Of a stretch of 64,000 nt of DNA, positions 36,867 through 44,954 are shown one piece after another (the stretch's first letter is position 1; each line of letters starts with the position of its first letter). Source of the DNA: Bacteroidales bacterium. Its GTDB lineage: Bacteria > Bacteroidota > Bacteroidia > Bacteroidales > F082. The DNA lies in NCBI GenBank assembly GCA_017539045.1, contig JAFYHS010000009.1:1-64000 (forward strand). The letters are read 5' to 3'. The translations under genes were made by a program, and so were the position numbers. The notes beneath the pieces were generated by a model. It ran no database searches. It saw only the letters and a list, made by a program, of their open reading frames with translations, and was not told the DNA's origin.

Positions 36867-36894
36867 GTAGGGGCGAACCCGGGTTCGCCCCTAC
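36867..36894. repeat. Perfect 28-bp palindrome
   Basis: GTAGGGGCGAACCC is followed immediately by its exact reverse complement, 16 bases after the stop of the giant gene. There is no T run, so it is not a standard terminator. It may be a REP-like repeat, or it may weaken readthrough into the 87-residue gene. Confidence 0.8.
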
Positions 36895-36942
36895 GAGAAC
36901 CCAACATTAACGGAAGAAATAACAAATAAAACCCAAAATACG

Positions 36943-37206
36943 ATGAAAAAAAGAATAATTGCAATCACAACCTTGATGTTGATGGCCGTTGTACCCGCCA
37001 TGTCACAGGTGTTCGTTCTCGAGGAAGATGAATGGAACAACAACAAACGTGGTCGCCTTAGCGAAAACGATTTTGGTGTCATGGTTCCTCAAGAGAATGT
37101 TGAGTACGACCAATGGAAGCAGGCCCCTGCCGGAGAAGGCATCATGCTCCTCGCCGGCCTTGCTGGTGCCTACCTCCTTGGCAAGCGCAAGAAGGAACAA
37201 GATTAA
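36943..37206 (+). CDS. Small exported protein (87 aa) with tripartite C-terminal sorting-like signal
   Basis: This 87-residue protein has a signal peptide (MKKRIIAITTLMLMAVVPAM, cleavage after AMS near 21). A short acidic middle (EEDEWNNNKRGRLSENDFGV) follows. The C-terminus has APAGEG, then a hydrophobic segment (IMLLAGLAGAYLLG) and a basic tail (KRKKEQD). This motif-helix-basic order is that of LPXTG, PEP-CTERM or GlyGly-CTERM sorting signals, where a membrane protease processes the protein near the short motif. None of the named signals fits exactly. It follows the giant surface-protein gene in the same direction after 91 bases, so a functional link is plausible but unproven. Confidence 0.65.
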   Translation: MKKRIIAITTLMLMAVVPAMSQVFVLEEDEWNNNKRGRLSENDFGVMVPQENVEYDQWKQAPAGEGIMLLAGLAGAYLLGKRKKEQD

Positions 37207-37240
37207 GATATAAAACGTTTTACGGTTTATAATGGAATGG

Positions 37241-37276
37241 AGGCCTCCCCATACGGGAGGCCTTTGTTTTTATTTT
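37241..37276. terminator. Terminator between the 87-aa gene and the convergent transporter gene
   Basis: AGGCCTCCC (37241-37249) and GGGAGGCCT (37255-37263) form a 9-bp stem followed by a T-rich stretch in the plus direction. The T-rich stretch runs into the end of the convergent gene. Confidence 0.8.
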
Positions 37277-38166
37277 CTCTTTCTCCCTTGATACCAAAGC
37301 TGCCAGCTGTTGAACAGGTTCTGGAAAACGGAATAAAAGGCCAAGAAGACCGAGGCCAAAGGGTTTAGATAATGGTTGGCCATCCAGATGCCCATGGCAC
37401 TGTTTTTCTGTCCAAGCAGCTGCCCACCCGCGATGGTGTCGCCGTATTTGCTGCCTATCCATTTGCCCAAGCCGAATTGGATGATGCAGAACAGCAAGGC
37501 AGAGATACCGAGCCACAGAATGCTGCCCCAGTTGCCCACGCCGTTGAGGAAGATGAAATGAATGGTCTGGCCCAATGTAAGAAACAAGGCTACCGCCCAG
37601 AGATAGAAAGCCAAACCTTTGTATCGACTAAGGAAAGAATTGGCCTTGGGCAAACAGAGCTGTAAAGCCAAGGCGATGAAAAAGGGCAAACCGATGACGG
37701 TGCCGATGCGCCGTAGGATGTGCAGAAACGAGGTGAAGAATGGCAGGTCCTGGTTTACCCCAATGAAGGAGAAATAGACGGGTGCCACCACCGAGACCAT
37801 TAGATTGCCGATGACGGAGAAGGAAGTCACCGTGTTTCGGTCGGCCCCCAGCATGGTGCTGACCACCGCTACTGAGGCAGCTACAGGACACAACACCCCG
37901 ATGAACACGCCCTCAGCGATGATCTCGTTGACATGAAAGAGCCGCAGCAAGTAATAACCACCAAGACTCACCACTACCTGAAACAGAATGATCCAGATGA
38001 ACAAGGGTTTGAACCGCAGTTTCGTGATATCGACGGCGGTAAAGGTCAACAGGATGATGGTGAAGATGATATAGGGGACCACTACGCTGAAAGCGGCACA
38101 GTAGTCGTGCAGCAACAATCCCAGCACGATGGCGATGGGGAGGACGTAGCTCTTTATTTTTTGCAT
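37270..38166 (-). CDS. Bile acid:sodium symporter-like (SBF/BASS) membrane transporter
   Basis: The ATG at 38166 gives 298 residues (MQKIKSYVLPIAIVLG). The extension to 38229 is rejected because it covers the divergent promoter region. Nine or ten hydrophobic segments are visible, with GVLCPVAASVAVVSTMLGAD (about 100-119) and QLLGQKNSAMGIWMA (about 252-266). These are typical of the crossover helices of the BASS superfamily. It probably carries an organic anion with sodium. The substrate is not predictable; bile acid is only the family name. It is divergent from the nitroreductase gene. Confidence 0.8.
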   Translation of the reverse strand: MQKIKSYVLPIAIVLGLLLHDYCAAFSVVVPYIIFTIILLTFTAVDITKLRFKPLFIWIILFQVVVSLGGYYLLRLFHVNEIIAEGVFIGVLCPVAASVAVVSTMLGADRNTVTSFSVIGNLMVSVVAPVYFSFIGVNQDLPFFTSFLHILRRIGTVIGLPFFIALALQLCLPKANSFLSRYKGLAFYLWAVALFLTLGQTIHFIFLNGVGNWGSILWLGISALLFCIIQFGLGKWIGSKYGDTIAGGQLLGQKNSAMGIWMANHYLNPLASVFLAFYSVFQNLFNSWQLWYQGRKRK

Positions 38167-38207
38167 TGAAATCCTATTTGGGCCTGCAAAATTGCGAAAT
38201 ATATCCG

Positions 38208-38215
38208 TATCTTTG
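38208..38215 (+). promoter_or_regulatory. Minus-7 box of the nitroreductase gene
   Basis: TATCTTTG fits TAnnTTTG. The predicted start near 38222 lies 13 bases before the ATG at 38235, which supports that start over the upstream one. Confidence 0.65.
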
Positions 38216-38234
38216 TCGCCCAAACGCAAATATC

Positions 38235-38888
38235 ATGAAGAGACTCTGCTTTATTTTCGCTTTGGCCGTCTTCGCCGCTGTCAGTTCATGTGGCAACAAG
38301 ACCACGGAGAGTTCCGATAACCAGAGCAATCAAGAAACCACAAACGAAACGACTATGAATACGACCATGCAAGACCTGCTGACGCGTCGTAGCATCCGCA
38401 GCTACACCGACCAGATTCCTCCCAAGGAGGTCATCGAAGAGATTTGTGAGGCGGGCACCTACGCCCCCACGGGCATGAACAAACAAGCCCCCATTATCGT
38501 GGCCGTCACCAACCGCGAGGTACGCGATAGGTTGAGCAAACTCAACGCTGCCGTTTTTGGCCCCGACAACGACATGGACCCCTTCTATGGCGCTCCTGTG
38601 GTGCTCGTGGTCTTGGCCGACAGCACCGCCGCCATGACGTGGAAGGAAGATGGCTCGCTCGTCATGGGCAACCTGCTCAACGCCGCTCACGCCAAGGGCC
38701 TCGGTTCCTGCTGGATTCACCGTGCTAAGGAGGTCTTTGAGACGGAAGAAGGTAAAGCCATCCTTGCCGGTCTGGGTATCGATACCAACAAATATGTCGG
38801 CATAGGCAACTGCATCCTCGGCTATGTGAACGGCGACTATCCCGAAGCCCGTCCACGTAAGGAGAATTATGTCTACTGGATCGAATAA
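38235..38888 (+). CDS. Nitroreductase-family lipoprotein
   Basis: The ATG at 38235 gives 217 residues. A lipoprotein signal (AVSSC, Cys at residue 19) and a Ser/Asn/Thr-rich linker precede a complete nitroreductase domain. That domain has RRSIRSYTDQIPPKEVIEEI (about 50-69), GTYAPTGMNKQAP, GNLLNAAHAKGLGSCWIHRA (about 140-159) and the C-terminal GYVNGDYPEARPRKENYV. It should bind FMN and reduce quinones, nitro compounds or similar substrates with NAD(P)H. The lipoprotein signal is unusual for an FMN enzyme that is normally cytoplasmic. The 3' end overlaps the next gene by 20 bases. Confidence 0.85.
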   Translation: MKRLCFIFALAVFAAVSSCGNKTTESSDNQSNQETTNETTMNTTMQDLLTRRSIRSYTDQIPPKEVIEEICEAGTYAPTGMNKQAPIIVAVTNREVRDRLSKLNAAVFGPDNDMDPFYGAPVVLVVLADSTAAMTWKEDGSLVMGNLLNAAHAKGLGSCWIHRAKEVFETEEGKAILAGLGIDTNKYVGIGNCILGYVNGDYPEARPRKENYVYWIE

Positions 38889-39783
38889 ATCCACCCTCAT
38901 AGGGCATCTCGCCTGTTTTGGCGCCTATTGCATCTTTGGCTTCAACATCGTCTGCTGCAAGAACATCTCCAATGCGCACGTACTGACGCCCATGGACTTG
39001 TTTTGTCTCCGTGCAATGGGGGCCACGGCTTTGTTTTGGCTGCTCTCGCTCTTTATGCCTAAGGAGAAGGTCCCGCTGAAGGACATGGGACAGATCTTCA
39101 TCGCTTCCATGTTGGGCCTCTTCCTGACTCAAATCAGCTTCCTGAAGGCCATCACCATGACGACATCCATCGACACGAGCATCACCAACACTTGTACGCC
39201 TATCTTGACCATGCTGGTGGCCGCCGTCGCGTTGAAGGAACCCATTACTTTCAAGAAGATTGCAGGTGTGCTGGTGAGTCTGGCAGGCGTGCTCTTCCTG
39301 ATCTTCAACTCGGTGGGATTAGGCGGTGGGGCCTCTGAGACAAAGCCCCTAGGCATCGTCCTGGTCGTCGTCAACGGCCTGACCTTTGCCCTCTATCTCG
39401 GTATCTTCCGCCCACTTATCTCGCGATATAACGTGGTTACTTTCATGAAGTGGATGTTCCTTTTCTCCATGCTGGTGGCCCTGCCGTTCAATGCGCGGCA
39501 TCTCGTCCACGTACCCTTCGCCCAGATGGAGAGTAAGATCTTATGGCAGGTGGCCTTCGTGGTGGTCTTCGCCACCTTCGTGGCCTATTTCCTGATCCCT
39601 GTCGGGCAGAAGAGGCTGCGCCCCACCTTGGTGAGCATGTACAACTACGTGCAGCCCATCATCGCCACACTCATCAGCATATACATCGGTTTGGACCACC
39701 TCACATGGAAGAAATTGGTCGCCATGGTCTTGGTCTTCACAGGTGTGTGGATCGTCAACCAAAGCCGCGCGGCAGCGCAATAA
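38869..39783 (+). CDS. EamA/DMT-family transporter
   Basis: This 304-residue protein has ten hydrophobic segments in two repeated EamA halves. The first has FGAYCIFGFNIVCCKNIS and FLRAMGATALFWLLSLF-like helices, and the second has FVAYFLIPVGQKRLRPTLVS, VQPIIATLISIYIGLDHLTW and the terminal MVLVFTGVWIVNQSR. Such transporters move metabolites, often out of the cell. The start overlaps the nitroreductase stop by 20 bases, so they form an operon. A perfect palindromic terminator follows immediately. Confidence 0.88.
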   Translation: MSTGSNKSTLIGHLACFGAYCIFGFNIVCCKNISNAHVLTPMDLFCLRAMGATALFWLLSLFMPKEKVPLKDMGQIFIASMLGLFLTQISFLKAITMTTSIDTSITNTCTPILTMLVAAVALKEPITFKKIAGVLVSLAGVLFLIFNSVGLGGGASETKPLGIVLVVVNGLTFALYLGIFRPLISRYNVVTFMKWMFLFSMLVALPFNARHLVHVPFAQMESKILWQVAFVVVFATFVAYFLIPVGQKRLRPTLVSMYNYVQPIIATLISIYIGLDHLTWKKLVAMVLVFTGVWIVNQSRAAAQ

Positions 39784-39822
39784 AAAAAGAAGGGATGCAC
39801 AATTGTGCATCCCTTCTTTTTT
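39783..39822. terminator. Bidirectional terminator, perfect 40-bp palindrome
   Basis: AAAAAAGAAGGGATGCACAA (39783-39802) is followed directly by its exact reverse complement. It ends in T runs on both strands and lies between the convergent EamA and C25 peptidase genes. Confidence 0.92.
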
Positions 39823-39836
39823 AGAATAATCCAGTT

Positions 39837-42800
39837 TTATTCTTTCACAAACCTTCTGGTTTCAGAGGCATTGTCATTCGTCATGCGGATGAAATAGATG
39901 CCGCTTTGCAACTCAGAGGTGTTGATTTCCACCTTGTTGGCGCAGCCTTTCTGGCTAAAGACCAAGGCACCCATGAGGTTGTAGATCTCGATGGTACCGA
40001 GAGCGGCTTCTGCCTCAATGGTCAGCTTGTCGTTGACGGGGTTGGGGTAGAGGGTGATATCTTTGCCCGTCTGTTCCCCGACGCCCACGGTGTAAATGAG
40101 GTGGGCTACGAAGTCACGGTTGGCCGTGGCGGTAAAGGTGAAGGTCTTTTCTTCAGCCACCACAGTGCCGTTTTCGGTCCAGTTGACAAAGGCCCAGTCT
40201 TCGTTGGTCTCCACGGTAATGGTCACCTCGTCGCCATAGTTGTAGGTGCCTGCGCCTGAAGCGGTGCCGCCTTCGGCAGGATCAACGCTGGTGGTGATCT
40301 CTATCGTTTGCAGGCTGAAGTTGGCGGTCAGGTTGTGACCGTTGGTGACGGTGAAGGTATAGCTGGCATTGGTAGAGACCTCGTTGCCATCCTCGGTCCA
40401 ATTAACAAACTCATATCCAGTGGCAGGTGTAGCAGTCACTGTACACGACTGTCCATAAGTGTAATAGCCGTTGCCGCTGGCGGTGCCGCCGTTGCTCGGG
40501 TTGCAGTTGATGGCGATGTAGTAGAGTTGGGCTTGGAATTCGGCGACGTATGTGGCCGAACCCGTCACGGTGAAGGTATAGTTCGGGTTGGTGCTGACTT
40601 GGGTGCCGTTTCTGGTCCAGCGGACGAAATCGAAGCCCGTGGCAGGTGTGGCGCTGACGGTGCAGGATTGTCCATATTGGTAGGAACCGCCACCCGTGAC
40701 GGTGCCGCCGTTAGTCGGGTCGGCAGTTACGGTGATGGTATAGCTTTGGGCTTGGAATTGGGCTACAAGAGTACGATTACCCGTAACCGTGAAGGTGTAG
40801 GAGGCATTAGTGGAGACTTGGTTGCCGTTCTCCGTCCATCTCAAGAAGGTGTAGCCCGTAGCAGGTGTAGCCGTGACGGTGCAGGACTGTCCTTGCTGGT
40901 ATGTGCCACCGCCTGAGACCGAGCCACCATTGGTCGGGTTGGCCGAAACGTTAATGGTGTAGCTCTGAGGCTGTGCCTGGAATTGGGCCACAAGGGTGCG
41001 GTTGCCTGTCACCGTGAAGGTGTAGCTGGCGTTAGTGGAGACTTGGTTGCCGTTTTCCGTCCATCTCAAGAAGGTGTAGCCCGAAGCGGGTGTGGCCGTG
41101 ACAGTGCAGGACTGTCCTTGTTGGTAGGTGCCACCGCCTGTGACCGAACCACCGTTGGTTGGGTTGGCCGAAACGCTAATGGTGTAGCTCTGGGGCTGTG
41201 CTTGGAAGTTGGCCACTAGGGTACGGTTGCCTGTCACCGTGAAGGTGTAGGAGGCGCTGGTCGACACGACGCTGCCGTTCTCGGTCCAGTTGGTGAAGGT
41301 GTAGCCATTGTTGGGCGAGGCCGTGACGGTGCAGTTTGCGCCTTGGTTGTATGTGCCGCCACCGGTGACAGAACCGCCGATGGTCGGATTAGCGGAAACG
41401 CTAATGGTATAGGATTGCGGTGCACTGCCAACATTGATGTCTTGGATGTAAGGCTGACATTGAGGCTTGGTAACCACGATACGCACTTGGCCCGAGGTGA
41501 TGCCTGAGGCAACTTGTACGTTGACCGAACCCGAAGCGGGTACCAAAGCGGCGCCTTTCAGGACGTTATTCTGTGAGATGCCGACATAAGAGCCTGCTTG
41601 GGCGTTCACCTGGAATGTGGTGGCTCCGGAGGGAAAGGTGCTGGCATGGCTGACGGTGTTGGGTGTCGGATTCACGCGGTAGGGCATGATGGAACCGTCA
41701 CCGAGCACGTGGTAGGCTTGCCAATAGTAGGTCGGGCTGGAGCTGGTTTGATAGTTTCCGGCATGGGCGTAGCACACTGCCAAATTGCCGAGGAAGACAA
41801 TAGAGGATACTGTATTATAGGTGTCGTCCATCCAGATGCCGTCATAAACGCCAGTAGCCGTGTTGTTGATGTTGGGCATTTGGCCAAAGGTGCTGGTGGC
41901 ACCAACGCCAAAGTAGTAGTCCTCATACCAATAAGTCACGGGGCAGGAGCCGATGTAAGAATAGGCGGCTTTGTTTTCGCCACGGAGCATGGCCTCACCG
42001 AAACAGGGCTGGCTGTAACCGAAGTTACCCGTCAGACAGCAGTTACCCATGGCGAGGAAGTATTTGTTGGTGTTGGTAAGGGCATTCACCTGACTTTTGG
42101 TCAGTTGGGGGTCTGACCAAGAGGTCTCGCTGCCGTGAGCCGTGTAGTTGACAAAGCCGGTACCTGAACTCAACGAGGCATAGCAGTTCGTATAAGGCTG
42201 TCCTAACCAGTTATAGACATTGGTGAAACCATGTGCGGTGTTGTAATAATACTGCATCGCATATTGGATAGTGGGTTTGCCGACGTAATTGGTCCAATAG
42301 CTGTCCCAACCTGCGATAAGGGTCACGTTGTTGAGATAGCTCGGGTCGGGCATCGTGTATTGCTCGTATTGCAGAATCTTGTTGACGATGGCAGTGACCT
42401 GATCAGGGCTCTCTGCCGACATACGGCTGTAGAACATATCCGGGAAGTAGTCACCGTCGATTGAACCATAATAAAGGTCGGTTACCTTGTTGGTGGCATT
42501 ACCACTGGTTTTTCCTGGGATTTGTCCCGTGTCACCCACAAGGATGACGAAAGTCGGGGTGGCACCTTGGTTGACGCCTGTGTTGTAGAGGTTCTGAACG
42601 TAAGACTGAATGGCGTTGTAGTTACCGCCGGCCTGTGCCGTGGTCACCACATTCACATCGAAGCCCTTCTGTATCTTCCAATTGATCCAAGGCTGCAAGG
42701 CGGTGATGTAGTCCTGGGGCGTAATCACGATCATGTGGACGGGATAGGCCATCAGGTCGGGGTGGTCGGTGTAGACGTCAAGGATTTGACGGTAGTTGAA

Positions 42801-43472
42801 CATCTGCTTGTAGACGATGTCAAAATAGGGGCTGTAGGTGCTGAGCAGCATGCGCTCGGTTTCGGCGCGGTCGGCACCGTCGAAGCTGACTTCCACCTCG
42901 ATGTCGTTGAACACACGCAAGGTGTTGGCGGCGGGGTTGTAGCTGACGGGGTTGATGAGCATCGATCCGATGCGGATGCCACGCATAGTGCCTTGCACTT
43001 CGATTGTGGCCTCGGGGGCCGTGGCGAGGCTGCGGGTCTGGTAAGCAGCGGTGTTGTACACGAACTCAACGTCTTCAGGATTTTGGTCCTTGCGGACAGA
43101 AGGCTGGTGCGGCAGGATGGTGCCGATGCCATAGTCGGAGAGACGATAATCGGTTGTCGTGTAACTGATGACATTAACGCGAGGCGTGGCGCCAAAAGGC
43201 ACAGCCAGCAGTTGGTGAGAGGCAGGCAGTTCGGGCGTGCCGATTTCGCCAGAGGCATAGGTGCCTTCGATGGCGATTTCGGAGAAAGTGCCTCTTTCGG
43301 TAGCAATCTCAATGCTCTCGATGGAGCCATAGCTGAAGGTGGCACGGAGGTTGGTGAACTCGCTGTGCGTGATTTCAGCTTTCGTTTCATGGCGCAAGTC
43401 AATGCGGCCGTTCTGGGCCAGGGCAAACAGAGTGCTCAAGGCAAGAACTAGAAGTAAGGTTATCTTTTTCAT
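39837..43472 (-). CDS. Gingipain-like C25 cysteine peptidase with six InlB-type repeats and T9SS signal
   Basis: The ATG at 43472 gives 1211 residues. The upstream start is rejected because it lies in the minus-7 box. A signal peptide (cleavage after LALA near 19) is followed by a propeptide-like beta region and a C25 caspase-like domain at about 245-600. The catalytic His is in YTAHGSETSW (about 446) and the Cys in MGNCCLTGNFG (about 476). About 686-1126 are six tandem 73-75-residue repeats (GGTYQQGQSCTVTATPASGY, FLRWTENGNQVSTNASYTF). Repeats 2 and 3 are almost identical. The end is a type A T9SS domain (LYPNPVNDKLTIEAE, LQSGIYFIRM, RRFVKE). It is predicted to be a secreted or surface peptidase; specificity is unknown. 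Confidence 0.9.
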   Translation of the reverse strand: MKKITLLLVLALSTLFALAQNGRIDLRHETKAEITHSEFTNLRATFSYGSIESIEIATERGTFSEIAIEGTYASGEIGTPELPASHQLLAVPFGATPRVNVISYTTTDYRLSDYGIGTILPHQPSVRKDQNPEDVEFVYNTAAYQTRSLATAPEATIEVQGTMRGIRIGSMLINPVSYNPAANTLRVFNDIEVEVSFDGADRAETERMLLSTYSPYFDIVYKQMFNYRQILDVYTDHPDLMAYPVHMIVITPQDYITALQPWINWKIQKGFDVNVVTTAQAGGNYNAIQSYVQNLYNTGVNQGATPTFVILVGDTGQIPGKTSGNATNKVTDLYYGSIDGDYFPDMFYSRMSAESPDQVTAIVNKILQYEQYTMPDPSYLNNVTLIAGWDSYWTNYVGKPTIQYAMQYYYNTAHGFTNVYNWLGQPYTNCYASLSSGTGFVNYTAHGSETSWSDPQLTKSQVNALTNTNKYFLAMGNCCLTGNFGYSQPCFGEAMLRGENKAAYSYIGSCPVTYWYEDYYFGVGATSTFGQMPNINNTATGVYDGIWMDDTYNTVSSIVFLGNLAVCYAHAGNYQTSSSPTYYWQAYHVLGDGSIMPYRVNPTPNTVSHASTFPSGATTFQVNAQAGSYVGISQNNVLKGAALVPASGSVNVQVASGITSGQVRIVVTKPQCQPYIQDINVGSAPQSYTISVSANPTIGGSVTGGGTYNQGANCTVTASPNNGYTFTNWTENGSVVSTSASYTFTVTGNRTLVANFQAQPQSYTISVSANPTNGGSVTGGGTYQQGQSCTVTATPASGYTFLRWTENGNQVSTNASYTFTVTGNRTLVAQFQAQPQSYTINVSANPTNGGSVSGGGTYQQGQSCTVTATPATGYTFLRWTENGNQVSTNASYTFTVTGNRTLVAQFQAQSYTITVTADPTNGGTVTGGGSYQYGQSCTVSATPATGFDFVRWTRNGTQVSTNPNYTFTVTGSATYVAEFQAQLYYIAINCNPSNGGTASGNGYYTYGQSCTVTATPATGYEFVNWTEDGNEVSTNASYTFTVTNGHNLTANFSLQTIEITTSVDPAEGGTASGAGTYNYGDEVTITVETNEDWAFVNWTENGTVVAEEKTFTFTATANRDFVAHLIYTVGVGEQTGKDITLYPNPVNDKLTIEAEAALGTIEIYNLMGALVFSQKGCANKVEINTSELQSGIYFIRMTNDNASETRRFVKE
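40095..41413 (-). repeat. Six tandem 220-bp repeats inside the C25 peptidase gene
   Basis: Six in-frame units of 73-75 codons encode InlB/Flg_new-like beta domains. Units 2 and 3 differ at only a few residues (for instance VTGGG versus VSGGG, PASGY versus PATGY). Units 5 and 6 are diverged. This points to recent duplication in the middle of the array. Confidence 0.85.
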
Positions 43473-43505
43473 TTTGAATATGATTATTTGACTTCGATTT
43501 GAGTG

Positions 43506-43513
43506 CAAAAATA
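43506..43513 (-). promoter_or_regulatory. Minus-7 box of the C25 peptidase gene
   Basis: Minus-strand TATTTTTG (43513-43506) predicts a start near 43499, 27 bases before the ATG at 43472. Confidence 0.6.
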
Positions 43514-43562
43514 GAAAAAACCATCAAAAAATGCGCTTATTTGGCTTGAAATGATACAAGTA

Positions 43563-43606
43563 ATGAAAACTTTTCATACTTTTGCTGCAAAATATGAAAA
43601 ATCATA
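43563..43606 (+). promoter_or_regulatory. abrB-like gene promoter flanked by two palindromes (candidate operator)
   Basis: TACTTTTG (43577-43584) is a perfect minus-7 box. Directly upstream is the palindrome ATGAAAA-C-TTTTCAT (43563-43577). Directly downstream, around the expected transcription start, is TATGA-AAAA-TCATA (43593-43606). Both have the same ATGAAAA half-site, which suits a dimeric regulator, perhaps the AbrB-type protein itself. Confidence 0.55.
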
Positions 43607-43620
43607 CAAATCAAACTATC

Positions 43621-43827
43621 ATGATAGCAGAACAAGGAAAATACATTTTCGGTGTAGTAAAAGTGGGCGACAGGGGCCAGATTGTCATTCCGAAAGACGC
43701 CCGCGAACTTTATGGTATCAAGGCGGGTGACAGCCTGTTGGTGCTGGGCGACTCAAAAGGCATGGCCATTTTGAAGACGGAGATCTTTCAGGACAAAATC
43801 GATGAAGTGTTAGGGGAGGGCAAGTGA
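43621..43827 (+). CDS. AbrB/MazE/SpoVT-type DNA-binding protein
   Basis: The ATG at 43621 gives 68 residues. An ATG at 43594 is also in frame but would leave almost no leader after the predicted transcription start, and a TTG at 43582 lies inside the promoter. The core FGVVKVGDRGQIVIPKDARE and YGIKAGDSLLVLGD is the swapped-hairpin SpoVT/AbrB fold, which binds DNA as a dimer. The C-terminus is short and charged. It overlaps the acyltransferase start by one base (TGATG) and is probably an autoregulator of this operon. It is not next to a toxin gene, so an antitoxin role is less likely. Confidence 0.85.
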   Translation: MIAEQGKYIFGVVKVGDRGQIVIPKDARELYGIKAGDSLLVLGDSKGMAILKTEIFQDKIDEVLGEGK

Positions 43828-44954
43828 TGGAACGCAAACATTGGATGGATAACCTACGTTGGGTGACGGTGCTCTTGGTGTTGTTTTACCACGTTTTTTA
43901 TTTCTATAACAACAAAGGTGTCTTCGGTGGTGTCGGTGGCTTTGGCGAATACCCTCAGTATAGGCAGTATCAGGATGTCGTCATGTATATCCTCTATCCT
44001 TGGTTCATGCCACTATTGTTTTTACTGGCCGGTGCCAGTTCCCGATATGCACTGCAAAAGCAATCGGGCAAGGAGTGGTTCAAGTCGCGTACGCGCAAAC
44101 TGTTGGTGCCAGGCACGATAGGCCTCTTTGTGTTCCATTGGATGGTGGGTTATTTCAATACCGTTGTTGCCTCAAGGCAAGGCGTGTTTGATGGCGTGCC
44201 CGCTATAGCAAAGTATTTCATGATGGCCATAAGTGGCACAGGACCGCTATGGTTCATCCAGGTGTTGTGGCTGCTTTGCCTAGTGTTGCTTTTGGTGCGT
44301 GCGATAGACAGGAAAGACGCATTCTGGAACTGGTGCGGAAAGGCCAACCTTGTTGTCATCATCCTGCTGGGTGTGCTGTTTTGGGTGGGTGAACAGACGC
44401 TCATCAAGAATCCCCGTCCCGAATCGTTGGATGGCCTCTTGAACTTGTATAAGCCCTTGTTCTACTTGGTTCCTTTCCTGCTGGGCTATTTCGTGTTCTC
44501 GCACGACGAAGTGCAGGAGAAACTTGAGAAGGCTTGGATTCCGTTGTTGGTCTGTGCCGTCGTTGCTGGGGCGGTTCTAATCATCACTACCTTCGGGCAG
44601 GACAATACTTCGCCTCAGTATCTAGGTAGTCCGCTCAACTGTCTTTATGGCTGGCTGATGTGTCTTGCTATGATGGGTTGGTTTAAGGCGCGCTTCAACC
44701 GTACTGGAGCTTTCGCAGGTTATATGACCCGCTCGAGTTACGGAATCTATATCGTTCATTATCTAGTGATTGCCTCGTTGGGCTATATGATGAAATACTA
44801 CACCTCATTGGCTCCTTGGATGATGTATGTCATCCTTTTCTTGGCAGTGATGATTTTGTCGCCAGTGCTTTATGAGATCATCCGCCGTATTCCGTTCGTG
44901 CGTTGGTGTGTATTAGGTATTAAGAAGCAAAAACATGAATTGCAGGCTGTATAA
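43827..44954 (+). CDS. Acyltransferase-3 family membrane protein
   Basis: The ATG at 43827 is chosen over the GTG one codon earlier. A GGGGAGGG run lies 8 bases upstream as an unusual Shine-Dalgarno-like site. The 375-residue protein has about ten membrane helices and the acyltransferase-3 pattern: WMDNLRWVTVLLVLFYHVFY at the start (with the conserved R and H), FMPLLFLLAGASSRYAL and SSYGIYIVHYLV. Such enzymes acylate sugars, lipids or polymers at the membrane. It is coupled to the abrB-like gene by a one-base overlap and to the AlkD gene by a 20-base overlap. Confidence 0.88.
   Translation: MERKHWMDNLRWVTVLLVLFYHVFYFYNNKGVFGGVGGFGEYPQYRQYQDVVMYILYPWFMPLLFLLAGASSRYALQKQSGKEWFKSRTRKLLVPGTIGLFVFHWMVGYFNTVVASRQGVFDGVPAIAKYFMMAISGTGPLWFIQVLWLLCLVLLLVRAIDRKDAFWNWCGKANLVVIILLGVLFWVGEQTLIKNPRPESLDGLLNLYKPLFYLVPFLLGYFVFSHDEVQEKLEKAWIPLLVCAVVAGAVLIITTFGQDNTSPQYLGSPLNCLYGWLMCLAMMGWFKARFNRTGAFAGYMTRSSYGIYIVHYLVIASLGYMMKYYTSLAPWMMYVILFLAVMILSPVLYEIIRRIPFVRWCVLGIKKQKHELQAV

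Noticed and set aside
36867-36894. Palindrome considered as an intrinsic terminator
   Set aside because: It has no loop and no T run on either side. It is kept as a repeat of unknown role.
40095-41413. Regularly spaced repeats considered as a CRISPR array
   Set aside because: The period is about 220 bp, the units are coding and in frame, and there are no short identical repeats with unique spacers.
42522-43451. 309-codon plus-strand open frame
   Set aside because: It is the shadow of the C25 peptidase propeptide and catalytic region.
43582-43620. Earlier starts for the AbrB-like gene (TTG at 43582, ATG at 43594)
   Set aside because: The TTG lies inside the minus-7 box. The ATG would leave only a few bases after the predicted transcription start. 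The ATG at 43621 fits better, although 43594 is not excluded.
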